A stretch of 64,000 nucleotides of DNA from Pieris napi (taxonomy: Eukaryota; Arthropoda; Insecta; Lepidoptera; Pieridae): positions 10,240,501 through 10,304,500 of the forward strand of contig NC_062259.1 of assembly GCF_905475465.1 (NCBI RefSeq), in the 5' to 3' direction. Positions 11,570 to 23,500 of the stretch are shown one piece after another (positions within the stretch are counted from its first letter, which is position 1; the number at the start of each line of letters is the position of its first letter). The position numbers and the translations under genes are program-made. The notes below the pieces were generated by a model. It was not told where the DNA came from, did no database searches, and saw only the letters and a program-made list of their open reading frames with translations.

Positions 11570-14500
11570 ATATATATTCTTATACACTAGTTTATATTAT
11601 TAATGTGACAAACAGAGAAGATGGGTTATGTACATTTATCGATGAACTCAATATATTTACTTCTTGATACACTTTTATCTAATTATCCTGTGTGTTAGTA
11701 AATATATTTTAGGAAGGCCTCCTCCAAGGCTTGCTATCTTTCTCTATCCCGAGTTATTTCGATCCATTGGTGACCCGCGCTTTTTTTGATGTCATACTTA
11801 ACTTAATAGCTGAGATAAAATTATTAATTTTCGTACCAATCAAAACGTCCTAAGATTAAATTTTGCAACTAACTACGTAAATTTATATATATGCTATATA
11901 CTTTAATGATTTAACCCATTCAAGCTACCTACTACTATGTAAAAACTACCTTTGAAATTAATTTTCAAGATATCTTTATAATTATGAAGATTAGACATTT
12001 TAAGTTTTCATTATAGTTAACGTTGCTGCCTCTAAATACATCAAGATAAATTTTATTGTCATAGGAGTACGTGACAACAATTTCCAGTGCCGCGGAAACA
12101 AACATTTCAGACCAGTGCATAACTGAATGAAATCATTATACATTGCAAGGCTGTGCGTCCGGTAATGACTTTTGCAGATGATACGATTACACTAACGTCC
12201 TTTTAATATACAACCAGTTAGCTGTTTCCGGTTTCAAGAATTATAACTGAAATGATAATAATATCTTAGGAAGTAACATATCAACAGCTTATTATTGATT
12301 TAATAATATAAAATAACATTAGGTACTAAATAACCTGAAGTTACACCATACATTACAAACATCCAATTCTTTCGTAACTTCTTCTTCAGTCGCGCTGTTC
12401 ATTTCTGAAGGTCGTGATAGTGGCGCCGCACAACTTTTTATTCAATTAGCTATTATAATATATATTGACTTAAAACAGATAAAATTTAAGTAACCATTCT
12501 ATATATAACATTTAAATATCATAAATGTATTCCACTGCCGGTATGTAGGCTTCTGTGAATGGATATAAACACTGTCTTTGATTTTTTGACTGTATTTCCT
12601 CACGGTGTTTTATTTATCCCTAAAAACCTTGCGCAGATTAAAAGTAAAATAGATTGGTGCAAGGTTTCGAACGCAAGATGTAACTATTGAAAATCGTTTG
12701 TTGAATTGGTGAATTCATATGGATAAAAAATATTTGTTAACGTAATAAATAATATAGGAATAGGGTAATTGATTAATAAATTAAGGTATTTAATTACTTA
12801 TCCATTTAATAAAAGCCTTATAAGCATACAGACCTCGGAATTTCTTTGTGTTTAATTTCAGATATAGATAACATCAAAACAAAAAATATTTGTTAAGTTT
12901 TTGGTAACATAATCATCCAAATCTATATAACGGAGGCTGAATATTGTCTTTCATTAAGGCAAGTGTTTCAAATTTTACATAGAATACATTTACGAAATTA
13001 AAACCGTTCTAATTATATTTTTATTTCAGTACGAATTAAAATTCTAAAACAATAATAATTCGCATTTTCATTGGTAACCCCTTTGATGTTTTATTTTTAA
13101 GTAATTTTCCATCTGTTAGTTAACTGATTTACGGTAGAAAAATAATTCTGATTCTCACAAGACTCGATGGCTGGCTCACGGAAGAGGTTGAGTTTCAGCT
13201 ACAGTTCAGTAGCTCTCTATAGCTAAGTAGATCTACATTGTCTGGGTTCAGAGAGAGATAGAATGTGCAGCGACATCTACAATCTGCGATTACAAATCAC
13301 TGGGATGACGTCGTACCCTGAAACGCACTAACGAAGTTATTCCGGCCACTAAGGATATATAGAACTTATCGGCATCAGCCCCGGGGGTCTTCGGGCCGGC
13401 AGGTCAGTGGTTGGACTCGTTAGGTTGGCGGAACAAACACTATACTTCCTCCACAAATTTATTAGTAAAGAGGCATCATGTTTACAAATTTCTTCCATTA
13501 GATGTAAGAATTTATTATTTTCTAAGATGAATAATCTAGAATTGTGTTTTATATCGATGATACATACCGTTTAATACACGAATTGATCAAGCTTTTAAGA
13601 GTATAGTGTTAAGTCAGGTTTATTTAAAACATGTACAATTCTCTTCACAATTTTATATACCTTTCCGTCCTCGTCCGTTTTACTTATTTTATTGGTACGC
13701 CATACAAATTGCAACGGGAGGTTTGAGCATTCTATACTTACATCCTAAGTCGGAAAAAATTACAAATTTAAGTATAATCTGCTCCCGAATCTGCAATCAC
13801 TGTAATCCGGCGGTCTGTTTATGAAATCACTTATATAGTGGACTACATCACTATACAAATACATTTTTTTAAAGTAAGTCGTAAAAAGTTTCAATTCAAA
13901 CAGGAAAAATTTTGTATTATTTTGCAAAATACCTAGAAAACGTCTGCATTGTGTTGGGACTGCTTATATATTTAATTCCTCACAAGCACAAGACCTGTTC
14001 TGTTTCCGCATAGTTCTCTCTTGATGTCTGTATAAATATGCCACGCCTAGATCGATACACTTTGATAAAAATACTAATTTATCATTTTGTGTTCGATACC
14101 GCTTAATGATGAACTCCAATAAATGTAAATAGTAGAACTATACACAAATTCGATTGCTAGGCAGTAATTTAAAATAGTTTACAGAGATGTTTAAAAAGAA
14201 GCACTGGGACACTTTCATATTATGGTATTTATGTCATACTTTTACTTAAGATTATATTATACACACGAGGTTTTTCAATCCCTCGTAATTCATGGACCTT
14301 GAATTTCGCTAGGCTCTCAATTGAAACGTACGTTTAATAAAGACTAGTGATTCTTACACTTGTTTTATGTCATACTACCCACCCAGGCTTCGCACGGATA
14401 AATTGAAAAATTATAGACCTATCCAAACCTTTAATAAATCATTCAAGATATCGGTGAAAACTGCTATATATACCGCAGTAAATTTTGAGTTTATCGCAGA

Positions 14501-15530
14501 CAGTAAGGTATAGGATTTGTTTTTGTTTTGTAGGCTTAAATTTTATGTCCGCATTTGTTTTTCAATCATATACCTCTCATCGTTAAGGCAGCGTTCGTAA
14601 GAAAGGGTTTCGACTGTCTTTCTCCGTTTTCACTTTGCAAATACGACTACCACAGAAACGTCTTTTAATTCGGTTTAATATGCCTATAGTCTACAAATAA
14701 AGTGGCTTTCAATTGGTGAAAGAATCTTGCAATATTAGTGTAGACTTTTTTATAGGACAGGAGTCAAACGGGCAGGCAGGTAAACTCAACTCAAACACTT
14801 AAAATTACCCGCTGCCCATGGACAAGTATCTGGAATTGCAGCTGGTTCCATAAACGGGGGTACGTGGTTTAATTAACGGATTACTTTCTGATTAAATTTA
14901 AATAAGTAGTTATTTATTTTGATCGAATTATATAAAATTAGCTTTGCTAATGCAAAATTAGTGCGTGCGTAGGTACAAAGTACACACTTAGAGGTATGGA
15001 AAAAGGAAGATATGTTAGGAATATAATTGCCATTACAATATAAATGCGACGAAAATTAATACAATTAATTTTTTTGTTCGATACTAAAAACACGTGGCAT
15101 TTTATTTAGCAATACGTCATTTGAGATTTCAATAAATTATTTTGCATAAAATATTAAATAGGTACTTACTAATATTTCGAAATTTTAATTTTAAAAATTG
15201 TATTTCTAAAAGGTAATTCACCCTTCTCACTCTCTCTCAAATCTCAATCGGTCTCTCCCTTTTCTTCGACAAAAACGCTACACATATTCGTGAAGTTTTT
15301 TAAAAATTTTACCCTCATGCGCTCAAGTTTCACTTCAAAAACGATGTCCATGAACAAGTTAATGTGGAGCACATCCGCGGTTTTGACCAACTGCTGACGC
15401 AATCCACGTACGACCCGAAAACTAATAGCTGAAGGTGCGTGACACAGTTACCATGAACAATAATATACACGTAAATACAATATAATCACTCGATTTTATA
15501 CAAGATAGATCTTTTTCCTTACCCGCATTC
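11570..15530. other. gene-free stretch with scattered repeat scraps
   Basis: No exon is recognised. 11712-11800 and 14380-14400 (ACCCAGGCTTCGCACGG) look like LINE or SINE 3' scraps. 13150-13440 is a GC-richer block of unknown origin. The rest is AT-rich and featureless at reading depth. Confidence 0.45.
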
Positions 15531-15534
15531 TCTT

Positions 15535-15855
15535 AAAGCGCCGATTCTCCTCTAGCCCTTACTAGAAGGAGAATCGCCGTTCCGACCCGTCTCTTGGTGC
15601 AGATATACCGTGTCTATTTATATATTTATTAACTACTAGAAAACTCGGCGAACTCCGTTTCGCCACCAGATGGCTTCGTTTTATGTAACATTTCGTTTGG
15701 TGATCCCGCATTTCTGTTGAATTTTTTCCTGAATTTTCTTTGCTATAAACCTCAAACCTTTCCAACGAATGCAAAACCGTGGAAATCGGTTCGTGCGTTC
15801 TGGAGTTATAGCGTCAGGAAGGAAAACCCGACTTATTTTTATATAGTAGATTTAT
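15535..15855 (+). repeat. probable RTE-type LINE/SINE 3' end
   Basis: Contains the familiar tail grammar 'AACCGTGGAAATCGGTTCGTGCGTTCTGGAGTTATAGCG...' and ends in TTATTTTTATATAGTAGA. This is typical of 3' ends of RTE-like elements in moths and butterflies. No reading frame is preserved. The family call is from pattern memory only. Confidence 0.45.
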
Positions 15856-15876
15856 GTGTCAGGTAGTATTACTGTA

Positions 15877-16918
15877 GGGCTTTAACTGTCGCCGCACACG
15901 GGCCACACGCCACAGCCACAAACGCCGCCACGAGAAGCTAGAAGCGGCTACAAAGGTAGCTGAAGCGCGCGACAGCCACTTGTGGCCGGTGGTCGACACT
16001 TGCGGTCGATGGCTGCTACTTTTTTTAACCCTTGCCTGCAGTATCATAATGGACTCTGACGAAGAAGGTTTAATTGCGCTACTTTTGATATAAAGACGTC
16101 GTCGTAGAAGACGAAACCATAGTTATTGGATACACAGAAAGACATTAAATATCCCCTCACCACGACAGGTCGGTAATCGACAACCATTGAACTATACATA
16201 ATGAAGCATTTGGCCTCAGTGAAAATATGATGAGGCCATATTCTGGAAAATATTTGGACTTAGACAAAAAAGTTTTCAATTAGAGGTTAAGCCGTGCCAG
16301 ACGTTGCATTGAGTGTACCTTCGGCGTACTAGCAAACAAATGGAGAATATTACATCGCCCATTAAACACTTCTGTTCATTTCTCAGAAGACATTGTGAAA
16401 TCTTGTTGCATTTTGCACAACTTTATTCGCAAAAGGGATGGTTTCAATTTTCGTCACACTTTGAAAATAGTGGGACTCGAAAATATACAAAATACAGGCT
16501 GGCCAGTAACACGAGATTTCTTCCCAGGCCTTCACTTTTTCTCCTCTATTACTAAAACTATCACTTTTTGAATCCCAAATCGCAGGACGGGATTGTATCT
16601 CTGATATAAATAATTCTATATCCATATTTATCTACCTATATGAAACACAGACTACGTGCGTGCGTTACCGTCGACTTCAGGTTAACTGAGGTAAGGGAGA
16701 GAGGGGCGCGGAATCGCGCGAGTGGCGTGTGGCGGCTTTTTGTGTCGGCGTTTAGTGGCCGGTGCGAGCAACAAGAAGCAAGCTGCGACGATTTGTAGCG
16801 TGTGGCCGCCACCGGCGCCAACCGTGTGCGGCGAGTCCATAAAATGTATGAAAATTACAGGAAATATGCCAGTGGCGGCGTTTTGTGGTTGTAGCCGGTG
16901 GCCCATGTGCGGGGACCC
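15877..16918 (+). mobile_element. decayed PIF/Harbinger transposon
   Basis: The GC-rich ends are inverted repeats over about 50 bp: left GGGC...CGCCGCACACGGGCCAC...ACGCCGCCAC, right the reverse complement ...GCCCATGTGCGGGGACCC. They are flanked by GTA on the left and TTA on the right, a near match to the TTA target duplication. Inside, broken pieces of a HARBI1-like nuclease run left to right (see the pseudogene entry). The coding core is far shorter than a normal ~1-kb transposase gene, so most of the middle is deleted. Confidence 0.8.
16048..16480 (+). pseudogene. HARBI1-like transposase remnant
   Basis: The 5' piece at 16050 reads MDSDEEGLIALLLI, an in-frame stop, then RRRRRRRNHSYWIH, the typical acidic-then-basic start of PIF/Harbinger transposases. 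A later piece at about 16290-16450 reads RLSRARRCIECTFGVLANKW followed by RILHRPINTS and IVKSCCILHNFIRKRDG. This matches the conserved C-terminal end of the nuclease. The DDE-bearing centre is missing and there are stops and frame shifts, so no active enzyme can be made. Confidence 0.85.
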
Positions 16919-17104
16919 TTAGAGTAAATTGAATAACTAAATAGGTTGTTCCCCTGCTTAAGTGATTTCAATTTCTCCATGAGTGACATGATTTCGTTTT
17001 ATTTAATTACAACGATTACCTGTTTGAACCTGTAATGATAAGCATGATGTTGCAGGTGGATTTTGCAAAAAACCTTGGCGATTTAAGAGGGACGGAGATC
17101 ATTG

Positions 17105-17165
17105 ACAGTTCTTCTCGTCCGTTCTACGCCCTTGATTTGAGAACTTGCAGTAAATTAAAGCATTT
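17105..17165 (-). repeat. fragment of the AGAACTGGCAATAAA repeat
   Basis: Shares CAGTTCTTCTCGTCCGTTCT and TTTGAGAACTTGCAGTAAA with the copy at 735-830. It is truncated. Confidence 0.5.
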
Positions 17166-17527
17166 TTCTCCTGACGTGTGTACATTAATTAATTATATTT
17201 TGGTTTTGTTCTGTCTGTAGCTATAGACTGTAGAACTCGCGAAGTGATTTGTTAGTTGCTTGTTAAGGATAATCGAAATCGGCTGGATATAACAACGTTA
17301 ATACAATTAAATTGAAAACTTATATCAAACCTTTGTGCAGCAAGCATTAAGCGCAAGGATCTCACTAATTTAATATATAAAAATCTTTTATAAATATGTT
17401 TTAAAAATTTACCTACAGTGTTTCGTTAACAATTTCCTAGTGATTTCTTCCTAAAACCTATAGTTGATGTTTCTTAATTGAACAATTATTTTTTGCATTA
17501 ATATTTTTACAACTTAATTAATTCAAA

Positions 17528-17690
17528 CTCAAAATATCTTTATTCAAGTGGGTAACCAAGTACACTTTTGAATTGTCAAGTAAATTAATTGTAAATTTAC
17601 ATTTACTACCAGTTCGCAAGTCAAGGGGGTAGAGCGGGTAAGAAGAACTGGCAATAATCTTTCAGCCACTCTTTAATCGCCAAGTATTGT
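17528..17690 (+). repeat. repeat copy with AAGAACTGGCAATAA core
   Basis: Contains AAAATATCTTTATTCAAGTGGGTAACCAAGTACACTTTTG-type sequence followed by AAGAACTGGCAATAATCTTTC and AGCCACTCTTT. A related piece lies at 44595-44660 (AAAATCATTTATTCATTTAGGTAACACAATGTACACTTATG type). Probably a LINE 3' region common in this genome. Confidence 0.6.
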
Positions 17691-17699
17691 CATACAAAT

Positions 17700-19224
17700 T
17701 GTTTGAACTGGAGCAAATCAATCCCAAGGATTAGGATCATTTAAGTATTTCCTCAAATTTATAAAACGCTTTATTGATTAATTTCCGATTAACGAGGGCT
17801 TTGAATAATTTTAATTACCTTTATAATGCAATAAAAGGAGATCAAAACTAAAAAAATCTATTTCAGCGCCACCTGTTTCATTAGTGTGTTATATGACAGC
17901 GCTTCACAGAAAACTTTTAATTATAGTTCTAAAGAACAAAAACAGATGTCGCTATAATCAACATTTAAAAATTAATTTCAAATCATACTGCGTTATTGCG
18001 TTAAAATACTACTACTATAAATTGATTCCAAAAATATTTGATATTCTTACAAACTCAATAGAGAGTATTCCATCATATCCTGGTACATTAATACATTGTA
18101 CCGTGGTTGCAGTTTTAGTGTTGGCAGTTAGTAAATAAAACAACAAAGAATATATGTTTTAACTTTATTAAAGAAAAACAACTATACAAATTAACTAGAG
18201 TAATTCAACATGCACACGTCCATTTCACTAAATGTCGTTAATAAATCTATTAAATATAGAATTCTGAGCGTATTTAAAAATATATTTATTTATAAACTTT
18301 GTGACTTATTGCCATAAGCCACACATGACAACGAATAAATTTTTGAAAATTTTATATATTTTTTTACGAAATCATTTGTCAGCACTGTTGACATCAGATT
18401 TAATGTCAAAATGATTAAGTAGTAGTAAGCATGTATTATTTCGTGCAAGGGGTTTCTCTATATTTAACAACTAGACTATTATGACAAGTAGCAATAATAT
18501 ACCATATATTGGATATGCTAAGATAATTTCTGGATCTGCTTCCTTGATTGATTAGAACGAATGATTCAATCATTCCCACTCAAAACAGTGATTATTTCAC
18601 TGGTAATCGAACCCAATACACCATAATCCAGGGTGCTATAATATATATATATTTTTAAACTAATAGCCTATACTCTTACCAGGCAACAAAATTGAACACA
18701 TTTGCCATGTGCTCTGAAGTCAGAAAGTTTAAAAGTCCAGATAATTATTCCTAAATAACATTAAAAATTTGTGCCATAGTAAGAAATGCCTTAAAAAATA
18801 CCTAAACAGCAACATTAAATTTACACCGGGTTTATAAGTAAAATCATTCTATATGAAAAGTGACATAGGAACCAACGTATTATAAATGCTATACAAACAT
18901 TAAACTATGAAGACTAGTGTTATATATATTTTCTGGCTACACATATAAAGTTCTAATTAATATTATAAATTTTTTGTTTGAAATTGCAAATTGGTACTAA
19001 ATAATTTTTGGAATGTTCAATTTAGGAAAAATAAAGGCATAATTGTCTGGATTTTTTAATACATAAAACACTAATTGTAAAGGAATCGAAACTATTAAGC
19101 AATAGCGTGTAGTAAATAAATAACCCCCTTCATAAATTTCTAATTACAAAAACAGCACTCCGTCTCTTTTTACGACATAGTGATCACATATGACAGAAAG
19201 AGACGAAAGACTGATAAAACTTGT
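17700..19224. other. gene-free stretch
   Basis: AT-rich, no exon recognised. An 84-codon ORF at 17884-18138 has no domain or splice context and is not called. Confidence 0.45.
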
Positions 19225-19277
19225 TCATACTAAGTTTTTGCAATAACAGCTTTTAACGCCATCGACGCTCATAGACT
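19225..19277 (-). CDS. weak candidate for the last DNAJC11 coding exon
   Basis: The last clear DNAJC11 exon (20381-20510) ends at a good donor in phase 1, so a short terminal exon is expected. On the minus strand here, CTTCTGTAG|AG could be an acceptor of the right phase, giving ESMSVDGVKSCYCKNLV then TGA. The resemblance to known DNAJC11 C-termini is slight. The alternative is that the donor is unused and translation reads on from 20381 to a TGA at 20316-20318, adding 21 codons. Confidence 0.2.
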
Positions 19278-19331
19278 CTACAGAAGTAAGAGTTTTCAAA
19301 CAAAACGGTAAATGATTTTTATATATGGCAC

Positions 19332-19637
19332 CGTAAAATTGTAAACACCGTTAGATTGTAATCTATCTCGCGAGATTATAAACTGTCGAAAGATTGTGAA
19401 CCTCAACGAACTGCTTACAATTTAACGTATTATTATTCGGTAGTTATATGAAATTGTTGGAAAGTAAAATTAATCTGTAATTGACCAAAGAAGTTTGAAT
19501 GATAACTAAGTTAGTGTAGTACAATCTACCGAATAATAATACGTTAAATTGTAAGCAGTAAGCTGAGGTTCACAATCTTTCGACAGTTTATAATCTCGCG
19601 AGATAGATTACAATCTAACGGTGTTTACAATTTTACG
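19332..19637. mobile_element. MITE with 112-bp inverted arms
   Basis: Left arm 19332-19443 and right arm 19526-19637 have equal length and are almost perfect reverse complements. They contain AATTGTAAACACCGTTAG, TAATCTATCTCGCGAGATTA and ACGTATTATTATTCGGTAG. A central 82 bp is unpaired. There is no reading frame. The clean symmetry implies recent insertion. A target duplication is not clear. It lies in or just downstream of the DNAJC11 gene's 3' part. Confidence 0.85.
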
Positions 19638-19949
19638 TTAACATATATAATAGGCAACTTTATATAACATTTGTTAAATCGGCACAAACCCTAAGTTTGT
19701 GGTGTCAATGGCATTTCAATTAAATTTACGCACAGCCATGCGCCGAAGACAGCTTATAGCTGTTGGCGCGGCGTGTTAATCAAGATCTGTTTTTTATTCG
19801 ATGCGCTGAAAAAAAGTTTCACGATATTTAGTCGAAACACATGTTTAAAGTGTGGTCTTGAGACTTGAGCACACATATAAATAGAAGTGAATTAGCAAAG
19901 TATAACATTTAAGTATTCATTAAGGCTTTAAAGTTCGTACAGGAAAATA

Positions 19950-20065
19950 AGGAAAAAGTCGTGCTTTAGACTGATCACCTACTTGGCTATTAGAAAAACC
20001 AAATGATCTCGAAACAAATACCGAAATATGAGACCCAGACCTCAGAAAGCACGTAATTTATAAAA
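19950..20065 (+). repeat. SINE 3' fragment
   Basis: Carries the family 3' part: CTGATCACCTACTTGGCTATTAG, then AAATGATCTCGAAACAAAT and GAGACCCAGACCT. The tRNA head is missing. Confidence 0.65.
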
Positions 20066-20380
20066 AGTTATTAACCAACTTCAAAAGGGTTATCAGTTTG
20101 TTGTCTTTGTATGTGCTTTCGGCTTACAAACACATGAGGTACATATTGTAAAATGCTTGTATATTTGCCCACAAATTTATCGAAAAGTAATAGGTAATAT
20201 TAACAATTCAAATCACTTGTTATCCCAATTTAGGGAACAGTCCAAATTTCATGAAAATCGGTTCAGTAGTTTCTAAGATATAAATAGGAATGGTTAAATC
20301 ATCAATAAATAAAAATCAGTTAAACAAGCAATTAATATTTCTTTTGAAATATTTGATAAAAGTACTGTTTGTGTACTCAC

Positions 20381-20510
20381 CATTCCTGGGAAGAATTAGG
20401 GCTTCTTTTTCGGGGACAGTACACACATGTACATAGTTATGGAACATATAGCGGACTGTCAAATGTTTTTCGTCTCCCGCACATGGGTCATAGAATCCAG
20501 CTAATTCCGA
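20381..20510 (-). CDS. DNAJC11: DNAJC11 exon 12 (residues ~522-565)
   Basis: Encodes SELAGFYDPCAGDEKHL and a stretch ending EKEALILPRN, which aligns with the end of animal DNAJC11 (DUF3395). Acceptor TTTTTTTAG at 20511-20512; donor ATG|GTGAGT, phase 1. The last exon should follow within a few codons, or the donor is skipped. Confidence 0.95.
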
Positions 20511-23500
20511 CTAAAAAAACAATAAAAATATATATCAATAAATGACGTTGAAATACATTATTAAAGTTTCGTACGTAACATCTGTCTCAGTATACGCTCG
20601 TTTAGTTTACAAGCAGAAATAAAGAAAAACTTTCATTACACATAGTAAAAACTGTTTGGTTAAAAGAGAAACTCCACCCTAGGATTCCTTATGTCGTGAG
20701 CAGCTAGTCTCTTTCATTTTAGTTAATTGTAATAATTTCTACGTTACCCTTACAATCGCATAATAAAACTACTGTTGCACAAGAATAATACTTTTCAGCA
20801 TAAGACAGGTAGAGAAAATGTTGTTTAAGATTGTTAGTAAATGTATAAAAATTTGAATCTTTAGTGATAATTTTAACTAAAGCATTTATATTTCGACCCA
20901 TTTCATTCCTAGAGATTTATTGATTCGTTTCGTGTTTGAAACTTCATTGCTAGAAGTCGATTTTGAAAGAGCGTTTGACAGCCTAATACATACTAAGGCT
21001 AAGGAACAACCGTTATTATATGATTGTCAAATTCAGTTCTAATCAAAATAGAATATATTACAGAGGAAATGTTTCACTAATCTGAGTAGTCAGATAAAGA
21101 TATAATTTAAAATTCAAAAGTTAAAAAAAAAATTAATGTTAACATATAAATAAATTAAGCATAGTATTGTAAATATAGTTTTATTGTGCAATGTGTTAAA
21201 CATTACATCATTCATTGTTATCTGTATTTTGACAGCGCTCAAGACGAGATTGTGACCTGAGATACTAATTAGAATACGGACCATGTTTCGATTCTGAATC
21301 TCACAAAAACGACCCGTAAATAAAATATAGCAACCCACCTTGCTTGCATCGAGTAACTCTAGCCGGGAATCCCTTACAAGACATTGCAGGGGTATTGTTA
21401 CATCGATGACGTCATACGAGTTTGGTGATTCTGGAGCACCATCGCCAATTTCTTCAGCGGCCGTGTCGTGACTTGTTGCCCCTGAATTCAGTTTTATTGC
21501 TATAGTGGCCACCTGACTGGATCAAGGTTCGATTCGGGCCAATAAAAATTCAATACCATTAGTCGTTTGTACCATTCGTAGGGCTGTGCGACTGCGGCTC
21601 AGATTAGCACGTAAATGCTTTCGTGGCTAGTATGACTGCAGATTATCATATTCGGATTATAATGTTCGGGTTGGAATCCAGGGAAATTTTATTTTTTATT
21701 TTTATTTCAATGTCATAAGTAGGAGTTGGCTGTTTGCGGTAATGCCCACATAAATGCTTTAGTGGCTTACATGACTGCAGACTATGAGGTCTCGGGTTTG
21801 AAACCAGGGCAAAAATAAAAAAAACTTAGACAAATTTCACCAGACTGGCAAATTTTACCTGAAGGAAGTTTTCCATACAAAGCCTTGATAACAACTAAAC
21901 CCTTCTTTTTCTCTTCATCACTTCGGTTCCTTGAGTATGTCTCGCGCATCAGTTCAACGGTCGCACGAGCTTGCCTCTGCATTTCTTGTAACCTGAAAAT
22001 AATAAAAGAATACATATATACTATATCTTCATGTTAGAAAATATTTATACATATAAACATACTTTTATCCTACGAATGTTTTAATAGACTACGCTTATAA
22101 ATACATTGAGGCGGCAAAAATTATTACAATAAATTATTATATACAGGCATTTTTATTAAATTTGGTTTATAAGTAAAAAATAGAAGAAACCGTAATACAA
22201 AGAATAAAGAAAATTGTTTTTTCATACACAATATACTCAATATTATTACCATACTCTTAGTATTCTGACAGCTATCATTTTTTGACATGTCAGAGATTAC
22301 AAACCTTTTTGGCCGGGCACATTTTTCAATTTTAATACGAGTCTGAACATCTGGTGTCTTACATATACATACATTTTATTTGTAAGTGAATTTAATAAGT
22401 GCGGTCCTCCACATGGTTTTATGGCAAGTGATAATTACGTCCCTTTACATCACAAACAGTAAAAAACAGCAAACATTTAATTTTATTAAAAAGGTGTACT
22501 AATCCTGGAATTAGTAGGCAGTTATGCCAGCTAAAGAATAAAATAAAGTAAAGCTAAATAATAAAATTAGGTCACTTAAGTAAGTAAATATTTAGATTTA
22601 CCCTTTTTGTAGGTAAAACATAAAAAATACGTAGCGTTTTATTTTTTATTGCCCACAAATGGGTCAAATTTGTCCCTTTCTCGGTGGAGAACTTTTTTAG
22701 TAGCAACACTTATGAAATGTCAGAATTCTACGGAATGAAAAATCTGAGTTTACAGACATGGCATGGCACGTAGCTCGTTATACAGATGTCAAATGGACTA
22801 GTCCAAAATGAAAAAGAAACAAGGGCAGACCAATAGAGCGATGAGCCGACGGGATCGAAAGGGTAGCTGGGAAAATTGAATGACGATGGCACAAAATCAA
22901 ATAGGGTGGAAAAAGTTGAAGGCCTTCTTCCGGACAGGGAGGGAGTGAATTTAAATCTATTTTTGTTAAATGTAAGTCAATAAAATGTGGATGAATAAAG
23001 GCTTATTATGAGGGTAAGTTCATAAACGAGACTCAACGCAAACTATGACTTCGGTATGTCAAAATCCACTATGATACGTCTTTGACATAAGGGAGTCAAA
23101 CTTAGCGCTAAGACTCGTTTATGACCTTTATCGCTAAGTATGATTTGGTACACAGCTTACTAAGTCTAAGTATCGACTGTGGATTTTAATTTATTGTCTC
23201 TGTCTCTGGATACGTTTCCACATAATTTTCTTTAATAGGACAGTATTGGAACAGCCATCTGTTCCTGACACACGATGGGTGGGGCTGATTTTTGGGTCAG
23301 TAATACCAGTTTCCTCACGATGTTTTCCTTAATCTTACAAGCGAGTGTTAAATGCGCACATAGAAAAATACATTATGCATAACCAATATTTGAACGCATG
23401 ACACTCCCTAGCACTGCTAAATATTATCTTCAGCACGTAAAACTTTTATACCTTTCAAAATTAGCCTCCATAGATCGTTGTCTCTCTCTCTCCTGCCGTT

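Noticed and set aside
17884..18138. 84-codon ORF
   Set aside because: Low-complexity AT-rich codons, no motif, no supporting signals.
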